Source: Paracoccus bogoriensis
GTDB taxonomy: Bacteria; Pseudomonadota; Alphaproteobacteria; Rhodobacterales; Rhodobacteraceae
Direction of reading: 5' to 3'
Length of the DNA: 64,000 bases
Assembly (NCBI RefSeq): GCF_019431455.1
Contig: NZ_JAHYSR010000009.1
Location: forward strand, 1-64,000
The position numbers and the translations under genes were made by a program. The notes under the pieces were generated by a model. The model worked only from the letters and a program-made list of their open reading frames with translations. It was not told where the DNA came from and ran no database searches. This document shows positions 1 to 8,441 of this stretch, one piece after another. Each line of letters opens with the position of its first letter. The first letter of the stretch is position 1.

Positions 1-82
1 CACCCCGAGCCTGCGGCTCAGCGAGAGCAACGCCACCTCTCATCCCACGAAGTTCAACATCGGGCGGGACATTCCCGGTAAA

Positions 83-157
83 TGGCAGCCCGTAGGGGAA
101 TCGAACCCCTCTTTCCAGGTTGAAAACCTGGCGTCCTAACCGATAGACGAACGGGCC
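83..157 (-). tRNA. tRNA-Glu (anticodon TTC)
   Basis: The reverse strand folds into a complete cloverleaf. The acceptor stem starts GGCCCGT and ends ACGGGCT with discriminator G, and the 3' CCA is encoded (83-85). The anticodon stem CCAGG/CCTGG closes the loop TTTTCAA, giving anticodon TTC. The T arm carries GTTCGATTC. The acceptor has one G-U closing pair. The 82 bases before it, at the window edge, show no recognisable feature. Confidence 0.97.
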
Positions 158-289
158 ACTTTCCATTTCGCTTCCGACGCTTGCCGTCTGCGTGAGGCGG
201 TAATTAGGCAAAGGCGGCGGGGGCTGCAAGCGGAAAAAACACGTCTGAGCGATTTTTTTTAAGCGATCCGCGCGGCAGTCGAAGCGCTC

Positions 290-817
290 CTAAAGGCAGG
301 GCCAGACAGCCTTGTCCTGATCCAGCCGGGGATGCGCCAGAACAGCATTACGACCAAGCCCGAGACGTTCGGCCTCGCCTCCGGCAATTTCCAGAACCAT
401 CAGGCGGGCAGGATCGGGGTCGCCCACGACGGCGCCGGGAATGGGGGTTTCGTCCAGCGGACGAGCCCTTGAATGCACATGACGCACGACGCCGGTTTCG
501 TCGATGAAGATCAGGTCCAGCGGAATCAGCGTGTTACGCATCCAGAAGCTGACTTGCTGCGGTCTCTCGTAGATGAACAGCATTCCGCCCCGTTCGGGCA
601 GCGACTGGCGGAACATGAGGCCTCGCGCGCGCGCAGCGGGCGTGTCCGCGATCTCGACCGAAAAGACCAGCGGGGTCTCGGCGCCGATGGCAAAGATGGC
701 GCGGTCGTCGCGACATTCGACACGAGGCTCGACGCGGCGCGAATCCTGTGCCCCTGCCCCGCCCGCCGCAACGAGGGTCAGGACAATCACAACGAGGCGC
801 GCCCTATTCAGCCACAT
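290..817 (-). CDS. Secreted DUF192 family protein
   Basis: 175 residues. The N-terminus is a classic signal peptide (basic MWLNRAR, then a hydrophobic run ending GAGAQ), so the product is exported. The rest is one DUF192 domain, with the conserved ARGLMFR stretch, the aromatic FWMRNT motif and LDLIFID. The biochemical role of the family is not established. An ATG 20 codons upstream would keep the frame, but it would place basic residues before the signal peptide and lengthen the overlap with the cold-shock gene. The chosen ATG at 817 overlaps that gene's end by 14 nt, which suggests translational coupling. The 130 bases between this gene and tRNA-Glu contain an A/T run but no clear terminator. 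Confidence 0.85.
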   Translation of the reverse strand: MWLNRARLVVIVLTLVAAGGAGAQDSRRVEPRVECRDDRAIFAIGAETPLVFSVEIADTPAARARGLMFRQSLPERGGMLFIYERPQQVSFWMRNTLIPLDLIFIDETGVVRHVHSRARPLDETPIPGAVVGDPDPARLMVLEIAGGEAERLGLGRNAVLAHPRLDQDKAVWPCL

Positions 818-1391
818 GCGCCAACAAATCGGGCCGGTCTTCGCCCTGCGCAGCAGGGGCAGCCATGTCGGCTGCATTCACCGCGGAATGCCAGGGCGCG
901 ACCTGTGCTGCCATCAGCCCGCGCGGTCCTTCGATCACACGCAGGCAGATCGCTTCACCGATCGCGAGGTCAGCAAAACCGGAATGGCGCACGACCTCGA
1001 TATGAACGAAAACGTCGTCAGGATGACCGTAGATGTTTGCGAAACCGAAGCCCTTGGCCTTGTCGAACCACTTCACCCGCGCGGGTCTCAGCGGCAGGGC
1101 GTCGAGATGCTCGATCAAGGCAATGTCAAGATCGGCAATCGGCGGCGTGCCATCGCTTGCCGGAGGCTTGATGAGGACGATTTCAACAGCTTGCAAACCC
1201 CGTGGCGTGGACTGGGCCATCACAACAATACGAGACTGGTCCGCGACCGAGCCTCGACCGAAATTCCGCAACACATTCGCATGAAGCAGAATGTCCGGAC
1301 CGCCGTCCTGATCCAGTATGAAGCCATATCCCTTGGCGGGGTCGAACCATTTGACCAAGCCGGTCACACGCTTCAATGACACGTCTGGCAT
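804..1391 (-). CDS. Two-domain cold-shock protein
   Basis: 195 residues holding two cold-shock domains in tandem. The first (about residues 8-70) has the RNP1-like GLVKWFDPAKGYGFI. The second (about 105-165) has VKWFDKAKGFGFANI followed by the RNP2-like DVFVHIEVV. Such double-CSD proteins are typical of Rhodobacteraceae and bind single-stranded nucleic acid. The domains are joined by an acidic and proline-containing linker, and the C-terminal 30 residues are low complexity. The start at 1391 places the first domain near the N-terminus; the frame is open further upstream but that part is not conserved-looking. An AGGAA lies about 12 nt before the ATG. It is followed by the DUF192 gene with a short overlap. 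Confidence 0.9.
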   Translation of the reverse strand: MPDVSLKRVTGLVKWFDPAKGYGFILDQDGGPDILLHANVLRNFGRGSVADQSRIVVMAQSTPRGLQAVEIVLIKPPASDGTPPIADLDIALIEHLDALPLRPARVKWFDKAKGFGFANIYGHPDDVFVHIEVVRHSGFADLAIGEAICLRVIEGPRGLMAAQVAPWHSAVNAADMAAPAAQGEDRPDLLAHVAE

Positions 1392-1534
1392 GATCTTTTC
1401 ATATTCCTGTTCCTGAGCGGATTGTCTTCCAGCCAAAGTTAGAGATGCTTGACGCGATCCGCAACGGCCGACGAAGCTGGTGGCGTCCCTGGCCCGGTCG
1501 ATCAGCACAGCCGTCGAAATGCAATCGCACCAGA

Positions 1535-2149
1535 TCAGGGAGAGAGCCGCTGGACCCGCCACCCTCTGTCGCCATCGCGTTCCCAGGCAAATCTGTCATG
1601 CAACCGGAAAGCGCCATCCGCCCAGAACTCGATCCGTTCGGGCCTTATCCTGTAACCACCCCAAAACGCAGGGCGCGGCGGATTTGTTCCCAGCCGAAGG
1701 CCCATTCTTGCGGCCTCGGCCATCAGCGCGGCCCGGCTGGACAGAGGCTGGGACTGGCTTGAAGCCCAGGCCCCGATCCGGCTTTGCAGAGCGCGGCTGG
1801 CAAAATAGGCGTCGGCCTGGCCGCCATCCTCGCGGGTAACAAACCCGCGCACGCGGATCTGGCGGCGCAAGGATTTCCAGTGCAGCACGAAGGCGGCCTT
1901 GCCGCTGGCCTCGATCTGGCGGCCCTTGGCGCTGTCGTAATTCGTGTAGAAGACGAAAGAGCCGTCAAGCCCGGACCCGTCGATATCCTTCAGCAGGACC
2001 ATGCGCACATCGGGCATACCGTCGGGATCGACAGTGGCCAGCGCGATGGCGTTGGGGTCGTTGGGCTCGGACGCCTCGGCCTCGGCCAGCCAGGCGCGCG
2101 TTATGGCAAAGGGGTCGTCGCCCGCGAATATTCCGGTCCGATCATCCAT
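1535..2149 (-). CDS. pdxH: Pyridoxamine 5'-phosphate oxidase
   Basis: 204 residues. This FMN enzyme oxidises pyridoxine or pyridoxamine 5'-phosphate to pyridoxal 5'-phosphate in the cytoplasm. Family marks seen are [11 protein letters not shown] and [12 protein letters not shown] (FMN contacts), RRQIRVRG, the [12 protein letters not shown] signature segment, and the C-terminal block ending WRVQRLSP. Length fits the family (about 200). The ATG at 2149 is preferred because a GCAGG sits 9 nt upstream; the ATG at 2158 directly abuts that same sequence. It is divergent from fabI across an 84-nt gap that must hold both promoters. Confidence 0.95.
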   Translation of the reverse strand: MDDRTGIFAGDDPFAITRAWLAEAEASEPNDPNAIALATVDPDGMPDVRMVLLKDIDGSGLDGSFVFYTNYDSAKGRQIEASGKAAFVLHWKSLRRQIRVRGFVTREDGGQADAYFASRALQSRIGAWASSQSQPLSSRAALMAEAARMGLRLGTNPPRPAFWGGYRIRPERIEFWADGAFRLHDRFAWERDGDRGWRVQRLSP

Positions 2150-2233
2150 GGGTTGCATCCTGCGCGCTTGAAGCCCTGCCTTGATTGGCCTAATCACGGC
2201 TTGGTAACGTGTTGAAACCGCGAGGGACAGCCA

Positions 2234-3064
2234 ATGTCAAGCGAGCAGGGGTGCGGCCTGATGTCAGGCAAGCGCGGCCTTATCATGGGGCTGGCGAATG
2301 ACAAGTCGATTGCCTGGGGCATCGCCAAGGCGCTGGCCGATCAGGGCGCAACGCTGGCCTTCAGCTATCAGGGCGAGGCGCTGAAAAGGCGGGTCGAGCC
2401 GCTGGCAGCACAGGTTGGTTCGGATATCGTCCTGCCCTGCGACGTGTCCGACGAGGCCACGATCGACGCGCTGTTCGCAAGTCTTGCCGAACAATGGGGC
2501 AAGCTGGATTTTGTCGTCCACGCCATCGGCTTTTCCGACAAGGAGCAGCTGCGCGGCCGCTATGCCGAGACGACGCGCGACAATTTCCTGATGACGATGG
2601 ACATTTCCGTCTATTCCTTCACCGCTGTCGCCCGCCGCGCCGCCGCGATGATGCCTGATGGCGGGTCAATGCTGACGCTGACCTACTACGGCGCCGAACG
2701 GGTCATGCCTCACTACAACGTGATGGGCGTCGCCAAGGCCGCGCTCGAAGCCAGCGTTCGCTATCTGGCCGAGGATTTCGGCAAGGATGGCATCCGCGTC
2801 AATGCGATCAGCGCCGGTCCGATCAAGACGCTGGCCGCCAGCGGCATCGGCGATTTCCGCTACATCCTGAAATGGAACGAACTGAACTCGCCGCTACGCC
2901 GGAATGTCACCACCGAGGATGTGGGCAAGTCTGCGCTTTATCTGCTGTCTGATCTGGGCAGCGGCGTGACCGGAGAGGTCCACCACGTCGATGCGGGCTA
3001 TCATGTCGTCGGCATGAAGGCCGTGGACGCGCCCGACATCGCAACGGCGGTCAGAAAGGACTAG
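2234..3064 (+). CDS. fabI: Enoyl-ACP reductase (NADH)
   Basis: 276 residues. It catalyses the last step of each fatty-acid elongation cycle. The sequence shows an SDR fold with the FabI-type nucleotide motif [25 protein letters not shown], and the Tyr-x6-Lys catalytic pair in the segment [12 protein letters not shown]. The substrate loop [12 protein letters not shown] is the usual FabI one. The ATG at 2234 is supported by GAGGGA 6 nt upstream. An internal ATG nine codons later would also give a normal N-terminus ([10 protein letters not shown]). It is followed closely by a LysE-family gene and gpt on the same strand. Confidence 0.96.
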   Translation: MSSEQGCGLMSGKRGLIMGLANDKSIAWGIAKALADQGATLAFSYQGEALKRRVEPLAAQVGSDIVLPCDVSDEATIDALFASLAEQWGKLDFVVHAIGFSDKEQLRGRYAETTRDNFLMTMDISVYSFTAVARRAAAMMPDGGSMLTLTYYGAERVMPHYNVMGVAKAALEASVRYLAEDFGKDGIRVNAISAGPIKTLAASGIGDFRYILKWNELNSPLRRNVTTEDVGKSALYLLSDLGSGVTGEVHHVDAGYHVVGMKAVDAPDIATAVRKD

Positions 3065-3091
3065 GTCCGCCAGGGCCGCAAGCGCCGCGCG

Positions 3092-3700
3092 ATGCTTCAG
3101 ATCACCTCTGCCGAAATGGCCGTCTTCGTGGCAACGCTGTCTCTGGCGATCCTGTCGCCCGGCCCCGGCGTCATCGCGGTCAGCCAGGGCGCCTTTGTCC
3201 TGGGCCGCCGCCATGCGCTGGCCTATGGCTGGGGCCTGGCGCTCGGAGCCTCGATCTGGTGCCTGTTCGCGCTGCTGGGCCTGACAGCGCTGTTCCGGGT
3301 CGCGCCCTGGACGCTGACGGCCATGGCGATGGCAGGGGGTGCCTATCTGGTCTGGATCGGGGCGCAGATGTGGCGCCATGCCTCCGCCCCTCTGCCCGAT
3401 CCGGCGGGGGGCGCCATGGGCTTTGCGGCGGGCGTGATGCTGAACCTTGCCAATCCCAAGCCTGCGCTGTTCTATTCGGCGGTCCTGCTGTCGATCTTTC
3501 CGTCCGTGCTGAACCTTGCCGACAAGGGAGCCATCTACGCGCTGGCCTTGTCGGTCGAATTGTTCTTCTATAGCGCATTGGCCTGCCTGATGGCCCTGCC
3601 CCTGCTGCGGCGGTGCTATCTTGCCTCGAAATTCTGGATAGACCGGACGGCGGGTGCGGCCATTCTTGCGCTTGGAGTGTCGCTGATCCTGCGCCCCTGA
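3092..3700 (+). CDS. LysE/RhtB family exporter
   Basis: 202 residues, almost entirely hydrophobic with about six predicted membrane segments. The N-terminal [20 protein letters not shown] is the family signature (SPGP near the first helix), and [12 protein letters not shown] matches the conserved NPK motif of the fourth helix. The family exports amino acids or similar small solutes; the substrate cannot be read from the sequence. The gene sits 27 nt after fabI and 13 nt before gpt, so it is probably co-transcribed with them. No strong ribosome binding site is visible before the ATG. Confidence 0.9.
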   Translation: MLQITSAEMAVFVATLSLAILSPGPGVIAVSQGAFVLGRRHALAYGWGLALGASIWCLFALLGLTALFRVAPWTLTAMAMAGGAYLVWIGAQMWRHASAPLPDPAGGAMGFAAGVMLNLANPKPALFYSAVLLSIFPSVLNLADKGAIYALALSVELFFYSALACLMALPLLRRCYLASKFWIDRTAGAAILALGVSLILRP

Positions 3701-3713
3701 AGGAGAAAAGACC

Positions 3714-4214
3714 GTGAATGACCGCCTGCCACACGAGAAAGGCTTTCATGTCAGCTGGGACCAGCTGCACCGCGATGCCCGCGCGCTGGCCTGGCGCCTG
3801 GATGGAACCGAATGGCGGGCGGTGGTCGCCGTGACACGCGGCGGGCTGGTCCCCGCAATGATCGTCGCGCGTGAACTGGACATCCGCACGATCGACACGA
3901 TCTCGATCCGCTCCTACAAGGGCGTGGGTGCTGCGGCCGGCCAAGGCCAGCTCGAAGTGCTGAAAAGCCCCGATGCCGAGCTGATGCGCGATGGCGAGGG
4001 GATCCTGGTCGTCGATGATCTGGTGGATTCGGGCCGCACGCTGGAACTGATCCGGCAGATGTATCCCAAGGCGCATCTGGCCACCGTCTATGCCAAGCCC
4101 AAGGGCAAGCCGATGGTCGCCAGCTATGTCACCGAGGTCAGCCAGGATACCTGGATCTTCTTTCCCTGGGACATGGCGCTGCAATATGTCCAGCCCTTCC
4201 GCGGCGAGGACTAG
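3714..4214 (+). CDS. gpt: Xanthine(-guanine) phosphoribosyltransferase
   Basis: 166 residues. It is a purine salvage enzyme transferring phosphoribosyl from PRPP to xanthine, guanine or hypoxanthine. The PRPP-binding loop reads [15 protein letters not shown], and the N-terminal part has [16 protein letters not shown], both diagnostic of the Gpt branch. Translation starts at a GTG, supported by AAGGAG 8 nt upstream. An intrinsic hairpin follows the stop codon. Confidence 0.95.
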   Translation: MNDRLPHEKGFHVSWDQLHRDARALAWRLDGTEWRAVVAVTRGGLVPAMIVARELDIRTIDTISIRSYKGVGAAAGQGQLEVLKSPDAELMRDGEGILVVDDLVDSGRTLELIRQMYPKAHLATVYAKPKGKPMVASYVTEVSQDTWIFFPWDMALQYVQPFRGED

Positions 4215-4220
4215 ATTCCC

Positions 4221-4251
4221 CGCGATCGGCGGCAGACTTCCGCCGATCGCG
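4221..4251 (+). terminator. Perfect 12-bp hairpin after gpt
   Basis: CGCGATCGGCGG and its exact reverse complement surround a 7-base loop just after the gpt stop codon. There is no T run, so it could end transcription weakly or stabilise the mRNA 3' end. Confidence 0.55.
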
Positions 4252-4347
4252 CGTCGCGCCTCTCGGGCCTGGAACCGGAATACGGGTCGTCGAATTGTAT
4301 CCGCAATAGCAGCCCGACGGGCGCTCTTGTTTTCAGGAGGATACACC

Positions 4348-5028
4348 ATGCGCAAGCTCATGCTGACCACTGCTCTGGTCCTGCCCTTTTCGGTCGCGGC
4401 CTTCGCACAGGACGCCACCGTCCCCGCCGATGATCCGGCGATGCAGCCCGCAGGCGACGCGACCGTTCCGGCCGATCCGATGGCCACCGAGCCGATGGCG
4501 ACGGACCCCGTCGCCGATCCGATGGCCGACCCCATGACTGACGACGCAGCCATGGACGCCAACGACGCAGCCATGGACGCCGGTGCTGAAGCCAACATGA
4601 CGGCGGCAGCCAGCGAAAAGGTCGTTCAGCAACAGGCGCCGAACGAATTGCGGCTTGACTGGATTACCGGCACCAATGTCGAAGCCCCGGATGGGACCAA
4701 CATCGGCTCGATCAAGGATCTGATCCTCGATGGCGATACGGGTGAGCTGAAGGCCGCGATCATCGGGGTCGGCGGCTTCCTCGGCATCGGGCAGAAAGAT
4801 ATCGCGCTGCCTTGGGACGAACTGACGATCAACTATGACGCCCGCGAGATCACGGCCAACCTGACCCGTGAAGAGGCTGACGCGGCCCCGGAATACGTGT
4901 TCCGCGACCGCGAAAACGCACCTTCGGCGGACATGACGCCGGTCGGCTCTGATCCGGCGATGGCTCCGGCCAATGACCCGGCCATGCAGCCGATGCCCGG
5001 CGAAACCGCTCCGGCCCCGGCGAACTGA
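4348..5028 (+). CDS. Exported PRC-barrel domain protein
   Basis: 226 residues. The start at 4348 follows CAGGAGG at good spacing and gives a clear signal peptide (MRKLMLTTALVLPFSVAAFA, cut before QDA). Residues about 22-90 are a low-complexity region rich in Asp, Ala, Met and Pro with DPMA and DAAMDA repeats. Residues about 98-185 form a PRC-barrel (LDWITGTNVEAPDGTNIGSI and LILDGDTGELKAAII). The tail again has DPAM repeats. The protein is periplasmic; its role is unknown, although such proteins are often stress-linked in alphaproteobacteria. The frame is open upstream to 4090 within gpt, but that is not coding. Confidence 0.85.
   Translation: MRKLMLTTALVLPFSVAAFAQDATVPADDPAMQPAGDATVPADPMATEPMATDPVADPMADPMTDDAAMDANDAAMDAGAEANMTAAASEKVVQQQAPNELRLDWITGTNVEAPDGTNIGSIKDLILDGDTGELKAAIIGVGGFLGIGQKDIALPWDELTINYDAREITANLTREEADAAPEYVFRDRENAPSADMTPVGSDPAMAPANDPAMQPMPGETAPAPAN
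4541..4581 (+). repeat. 21-bp tandem duplication inside the PRC-barrel gene
   Basis: ACGACGCAGCCATGGACGCC occurs twice, one base apart, giving a 21-bp period and the protein repeat DAAMDA. It is part of the low-complexity linker and keeps the frame. Confidence 0.9.
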
Positions 5029-5051
5029 TCCTTCGCGCTGTCGCCACGACG

Positions 5052-5077
5052 AATGGCGGTCCTTCGGGGCCGCCATT
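5052..5077 (+). terminator. Hairpin after the PRC-barrel gene
   Basis: AATGGCGG and CCGCCATT pair around a CC-TTCG-GG centre, 24 bases after the stop codon. The tail is not T-rich, so it is a weak terminator candidate. Confidence 0.5.
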
Positions 5078-5197
5078 CTGCCGTGCGAAGGACTCGTGAG
5101 GCGCTTGCTTCGACTTGCCGGAATCATTTGACGGCACGGGCATATATGCTCAATTGAGCAGAGGTATCAGGTTGAGCGCGGGAAAGGTTGTTACATC

Positions 5198-5932
5198 ATG
5201 ATCCATGAGTGGGCGTTCATCGCCAATGCGTTGCTCTTCGGGGGGCTCACCCTGTTTCTGGCGACGAACCCATTCAGCAGCGACGACGATGACGGCTCGA
5301 TACCGGGCCTGAACCTGACCGGCACCAACGGCGCCGACCGGATCGACGGCACCGATGGCGACGACATCATTCTGGCCCTGGGCGGCGACGATCTGATCAG
5401 CGGGTTTGGTGGCAATGACTGGCTTGAAGGAAATACCGGCAATGACACCATATACGGCGGAACCGGCGATGACAGCCTTGCGGGCGGAGGCGGCACCGAT
5501 GTGATCTATGGCGGGCCGGGCAACGACGTCATCAGCTCGGATCGTCTGGATGCCGATGCGGACTGGGCGCGCGGCGGGGCCGAGCAATTGTTCGGCGATG
5601 CGGGCGATGATCAACTTCTCTTCTCGACCGATGACATCGTGTCCGGCGGTAGCGGAACCGACTCGTTCCGTATGGTCTATGACGTGCGCGGTGGCCCCGC
5701 ACAAATCACCGATTTCGACCCGGCCGAGGACAGCCTGAGCCTCTATGCCGCGTTCGACGAGACGAATCCCCCCGTGATCACCGTCAGCGCCGATGAGGAT
5801 GCGGCAATCACCAGCGTCGCCGTCGATGGCCGGATCGTTCTGACGTTGCGCGGCGTCTTTACCGCCGAGCAGCTGGCCGTGACGCTGCGCCAGCGCAGCC
5901 TGATCTTTGCGGATGCCGGCCTGCCCTCTTGA
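5198..5932 (+). CDS. RTX-type calcium-binding repeat protein with N-terminal membrane segment
   Basis: 244 residues. Residues 5-22 form one hydrophobic helix without a clear cleavage site. A run of acidic residues (SSDDDDGS) follows, then about six glycine-aspartate nonapeptides of the GGxGxDxUx type (for example GGTGDDSLAGGGGTDVIYGG). These fold into a calcium-loaded beta-roll in the family. The C-terminal 90 residues look like the short RTX tail common in Rhodobacteraceae (QITDFDPAEDSLSLY). No adhesin or enzyme domain is present. It may be anchored in the inner membrane with the beta-roll outside, or be exported by a type I system. No transporter gene is nearby. Confidence 0.8.
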   Translation: MIHEWAFIANALLFGGLTLFLATNPFSSDDDDGSIPGLNLTGTNGADRIDGTDGDDIILALGGDDLISGFGGNDWLEGNTGNDTIYGGTGDDSLAGGGGTDVIYGGPGNDVISSDRLDADADWARGGAEQLFGDAGDDQLLFSTDDIVSGGSGTDSFRMVYDVRGGPAQITDFDPAEDSLSLYAAFDETNPPVITVSADEDAAITSVAVDGRIVLTLRGVFTAEQLAVTLRQRSLIFADAGLPS

Positions 5933-5966
5933 CCGTCTTTCAAGGCAAGGTGATGCCGATGGCACG

Positions 5967-5998
5967 ACATGCTGCCTGACATCGGCCCGGCAGCATGT
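5967..5998 (+). terminator. 10-bp hairpin after the RTX-like gene
   Basis: ACATGCTGCC and its exact complement GGCAGCATGT flank a 12-base loop, 34 bases after the stop codon. There is no T run. Confidence 0.45.
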
Positions 5999-6037
5999 TA
6001 GGCCGTGCTCAAGGCTTTGATCAAAGGAAGAAAGATC

Positions 6038-6775
6038 ATGCAGAAGACAACCACGGCGCTGCTTGCCGCCCTTGCTTTGGCCGCCATGCCGGCATTTGCG
6101 CAGGACGCCGCCACCGACAGCCCCGCCGAGGCCGAGACCACCGCCCCCGAGCCCGAGACCCCGGCACCTGATGCCGACGCCGCCGCACCGGCCAACGCGA
6201 CACCGTCGGAACAGGCGGCCGAGGAAGGCGGCCAGCCGCGCCTTGGCACCTATTACGCGCTGTCCGAGCATCAGGACTGGGTGATCCGCTGCATCCGCAC
6301 CGATCAACCCAAAGACCCGTGCGAGATGTACAAGCTGTTGGTCGATGACGACGATAACGCCGTCGCCGAGCTTTCGGTCTTTCCGCTTCTGAATGGAGAA
6401 CTGGCCGCCGGTGCGCGGCTGATCGCTCCGCTCGAGACCGATCTGCTGAATGGGCTGGGCCTTCAGATCGACAATGGCGAGGCGCGCGGTTATCCGTTCG
6501 GGGTCTGCACCCAGGTCGGTTGTGTCTCGCAGATGGGTTTCACCGCCGAGGAAGTTGCCGCGATGAAACGTGGCAACCGCGCGACGATCCAGCTTCTGCC
6601 CTATGGCGCCGATCCCGCGCAGCCGGTGAACCTGGTGGCCTCGCTGTCCGGCTTCACCGCGGCCTTTGATGCGCTGACCGCCTATATCGAGGCCGAGCCG
6701 GAGGCCCCCGCCGAGGATAGCGGGACGCAGGCCGGGGAACCGGCCGATGCGCCCGAGGAAGCGCCCGCCGAATAA
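6038..6775 (+). CDS. IalB family (invasion-associated locus B) periplasmic protein
   Basis: 245 residues. The ATG at 6038 follows AAAGGAAG and starts a signal peptide (MQKTTTALLAALALAAMPAFA). An Ala/Pro/Glu-rich linker covers about residues 22-65. The IalB domain follows, with the typical paired-cysteine layout WVIRCIRT, DPCEMYKLL and FGVCTQVGCVSQMGF, then a proline and acidic tail. IalB proteins are periplasmic or envelope proteins, first described in Bartonella. In free-living Rhodobacteraceae they are common and of unknown function. A bidirectional terminator separates it from the convergent ketosynthase gene. Confidence 0.88.
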   Translation: MQKTTTALLAALALAAMPAFAQDAATDSPAEAETTAPEPETPAPDADAAAPANATPSEQAAEEGGQPRLGTYYALSEHQDWVIRCIRTDQPKDPCEMYKLLVDDDDNAVAELSVFPLLNGELAAGARLIAPLETDLLNGLGLQIDNGEARGYPFGVCTQVGCVSQMGFTAEEVAAMKRGNRATIQLLPYGADPAQPVNLVASLSGFTAAFDALTAYIEAEPEAPAEDSGTQAGEPADAPEEAPAE

Positions 6776-6802
6776 CGGCAACACCATACCTTGAAAACCT
6801 TG

Positions 6803-6837
6803 AAAAGCCCCCGCCTCGCCCGATGCGGGGGCCTTTT
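6803..6837. terminator. Bidirectional intrinsic terminator
   Basis: AAAAGCCCCCGC pairs with GCGGGGGCCTTTT. The A run on one side and the T run on the other let it work for both the IalB gene and the convergent ketosynthase operon. Confidence 0.85.
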
Positions 6838-6849
6838 CATGCTGGCGCG

Positions 6850-8166
6850 TCAGATTCGCCGCAGCGCGATCACCGCGTTCAGTCCACCAAAGGCAAAGGC
6901 GTTCGACAGGACCGCATCGACCCGCGCCTCGCGCGCAACATTCGGCACGACATCCAGCGCGCATTCCGGATCGGGCTCTTCATAGCCGATGGTCGGCGCG
7001 ATCACGCCCTCGCGCAGGGCCATGATACAGGCCAGAAGCTCGACCGCACCGGTGCCGCCAATCAGGTGGCCGTGCATCGACTTGGTCGAACTGATCATCA
7101 GCCGGTCGGCATGATGGCCGAACGCATGGGCCACCGCCGCGCACTCGGTCTTGTCATTGGCGGCCGTTCCGGTGCCATGGGCATTGATATATCCGATCTC
7201 GTCGCGGTTCAGCCCGGCATCCTGCATCGCACCGGTGATCGCGCGTTCTGCCCCCTGGGCCGAGGGCATGACGATGTCCTGCGCGTCCGAGGACATGGCG
7301 AAACCCACCACCTCGGCCAGGATGTCGGCGCCGCGCGCGCGGGCATGTTCGTATTCCTCGAAGACGAAGACGCCCGCGCCCTCGCCCTGGACCATGCCGT
7401 TGCGGTTGGCGCTGAAGGGGCGGCAGGCATCCTTGGACATGACGCGCAGCCCCTCCCAGGCCTTGACGCCGCCGAAGCACAGCATCGCCTCGGAGCCGCC
7501 CGACAACATCACCTCGGCCGCGCCCGAGCGGACCATCTGGAAGGCCAGCCCCATCGCGTGATTGGAACTGGCGCAGGCCGTGGCCACCGTGAATGAGGGG
7601 CCACGCAGGCCGAACTCCATGCTGACATGGCTGGCGGCGGCATTGTTCATCAGCTTGGGGACGACAAAGGGGTGAACGCGGTTCTTTCCTTCCTCATAGA
7701 CGGCGCGATAATTCTCGTCCCAGGTGTTCAGCCCGCCCCCGGCCGTGCCCAGCACGACGCCCGAGCGGAAGCCCAGAGCGCCCTCGAAATGCAGGCCCGA
7801 TTGCTCGACCGCCTGCTTGGCGGCGAGAAGCGTGAACTGGGTGAACTTGTCGTAAAGCAGGATCTGCTGGCGGTTGAAATACTGTTCGGGCTGCCAGTCA
7901 TGGACCTGCGCGCCGATCTGGATGGACAGCCGCTCGACATCGCGGAACTGAAGCTGGGTGATGCCCGATCGCCCCTCGCGGAAGGCGTTCAGCGTCGAGG
8001 CCACGTCGGCGCCAAGCGCGTTGATCGTGCCGGCGCCCGTGATGACCACCCGGCGCAGACCGGACCGCGCGGTCAGACCGCCCGTGCCCTGCACCGCCGG
8101 CGCGGCGATGCCCGCATCGGCCAGCGCCTCGATATCGGCGGGCGGGGTCTTGTCCTTGTCTGACAT
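6850..8166 (-). CDS. Beta-ketoacyl-ACP synthase (FabF-like)
   Basis: 438 residues. A condensing enzyme of the KAS II type. The catalytic triad is visible: Cys in TVATACASSNHAMG, His in INAHGTGT and His in SMHGHLIGGTGAVE. About 38 residues rich in Ala, Asp and Pro precede the core start RVVITGAG, longer than in the housekeeping FabF. It overlaps the upstream ACP gene by one base (TGATG), so the two are translationally coupled, and the operon begins with an lpxD gene. That setting points to an acyl chain dedicated to an envelope lipid such as lipid A or an N-acyl lipid, not general fatty-acid synthesis. The substrate is an inference. Confidence 0.88.
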   Translation of the reverse strand: MSDKDKTPPADIEALADAGIAAPAVQGTGGLTARSGLRRVVITGAGTINALGADVASTLNAFREGRSGITQLQFRDVERLSIQIGAQVHDWQPEQYFNRQQILLYDKFTQFTLLAAKQAVEQSGLHFEGALGFRSGVVLGTAGGGLNTWDENYRAVYEEGKNRVHPFVVPKLMNNAAASHVSMEFGLRGPSFTVATACASSNHAMGLAFQMVRSGAAEVMLSGGSEAMLCFGGVKAWEGLRVMSKDACRPFSANRNGMVQGEGAGVFVFEEYEHARARGADILAEVVGFAMSSDAQDIVMPSAQGAERAITGAMQDAGLNRDEIGYINAHGTGTAANDKTECAAVAHAFGHHADRLMISSTKSMHGHLIGGTGAVELLACIMALREGVIAPTIGYEEPDPECALDVVPNVAREARVDAVLSNAFAFGGLNAVIALRRI

Positions 8167-8429
8167 CAGCCCTTTTCCGCCACCAGGCGTTCGACCGCGG
8201 CGATGATCGAGCCCATGGACGAAATGTCGAAATCCGATTTCTCGGGTTCGTTGGCATTGAAGGGGATCGAGATGTCGAATTCTTCTTCGATGGCGAAGAT
8301 GGATTCGACCAGGCCCAGGCTGTCGATGCCCAGATCCTGCGGGGTCGCGTCGTCGGTGATCTGATCGGGTTCCAGCATGGCCTGTTCGGCGATGATGGCG
8401 CGAATGCGGTTCTTGATGTCGTCGGTCAT
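8166..8429 (-). CDS. Acyl carrier protein, specialised type
   Basis: 87 residues, acidic. The phosphopantetheine serine lies in DLGIDSLGLVESIFAIEEEF. The helix II and III segments (ISIPFNANEPEKSDFD) are unlike housekeeping AcpP and closer in style to the special ACPs that carry hydroxy or very-long-chain acyl groups for lipid A, although I do not claim it is AcpXL. It is placed 12 nt after lpxD and directly coupled to a ketosynthase, so the three genes form one operon. Confidence 0.88.
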   Translation of the reverse strand: MTDDIKNRIRAIIAEQAMLEPDQITDDATPQDLGIDSLGLVESIFAIEEEFDISIPFNANEPEKSDFDISSMGSIIAAVERLVAEKG

Positions 8430-8441
8430 ATGGCCTCCTGA

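Noticed and set aside
83..157. tRNA-Glu as an integration site
   Set aside because: No integrase gene and no direct repeat of the tRNA end is seen nearby.
4280..4347. EcfG promoter before the PRC-barrel gene
   Set aside because: GGAAC occurs near 4270, but no CGTT lies at the required 16-17 base distance.
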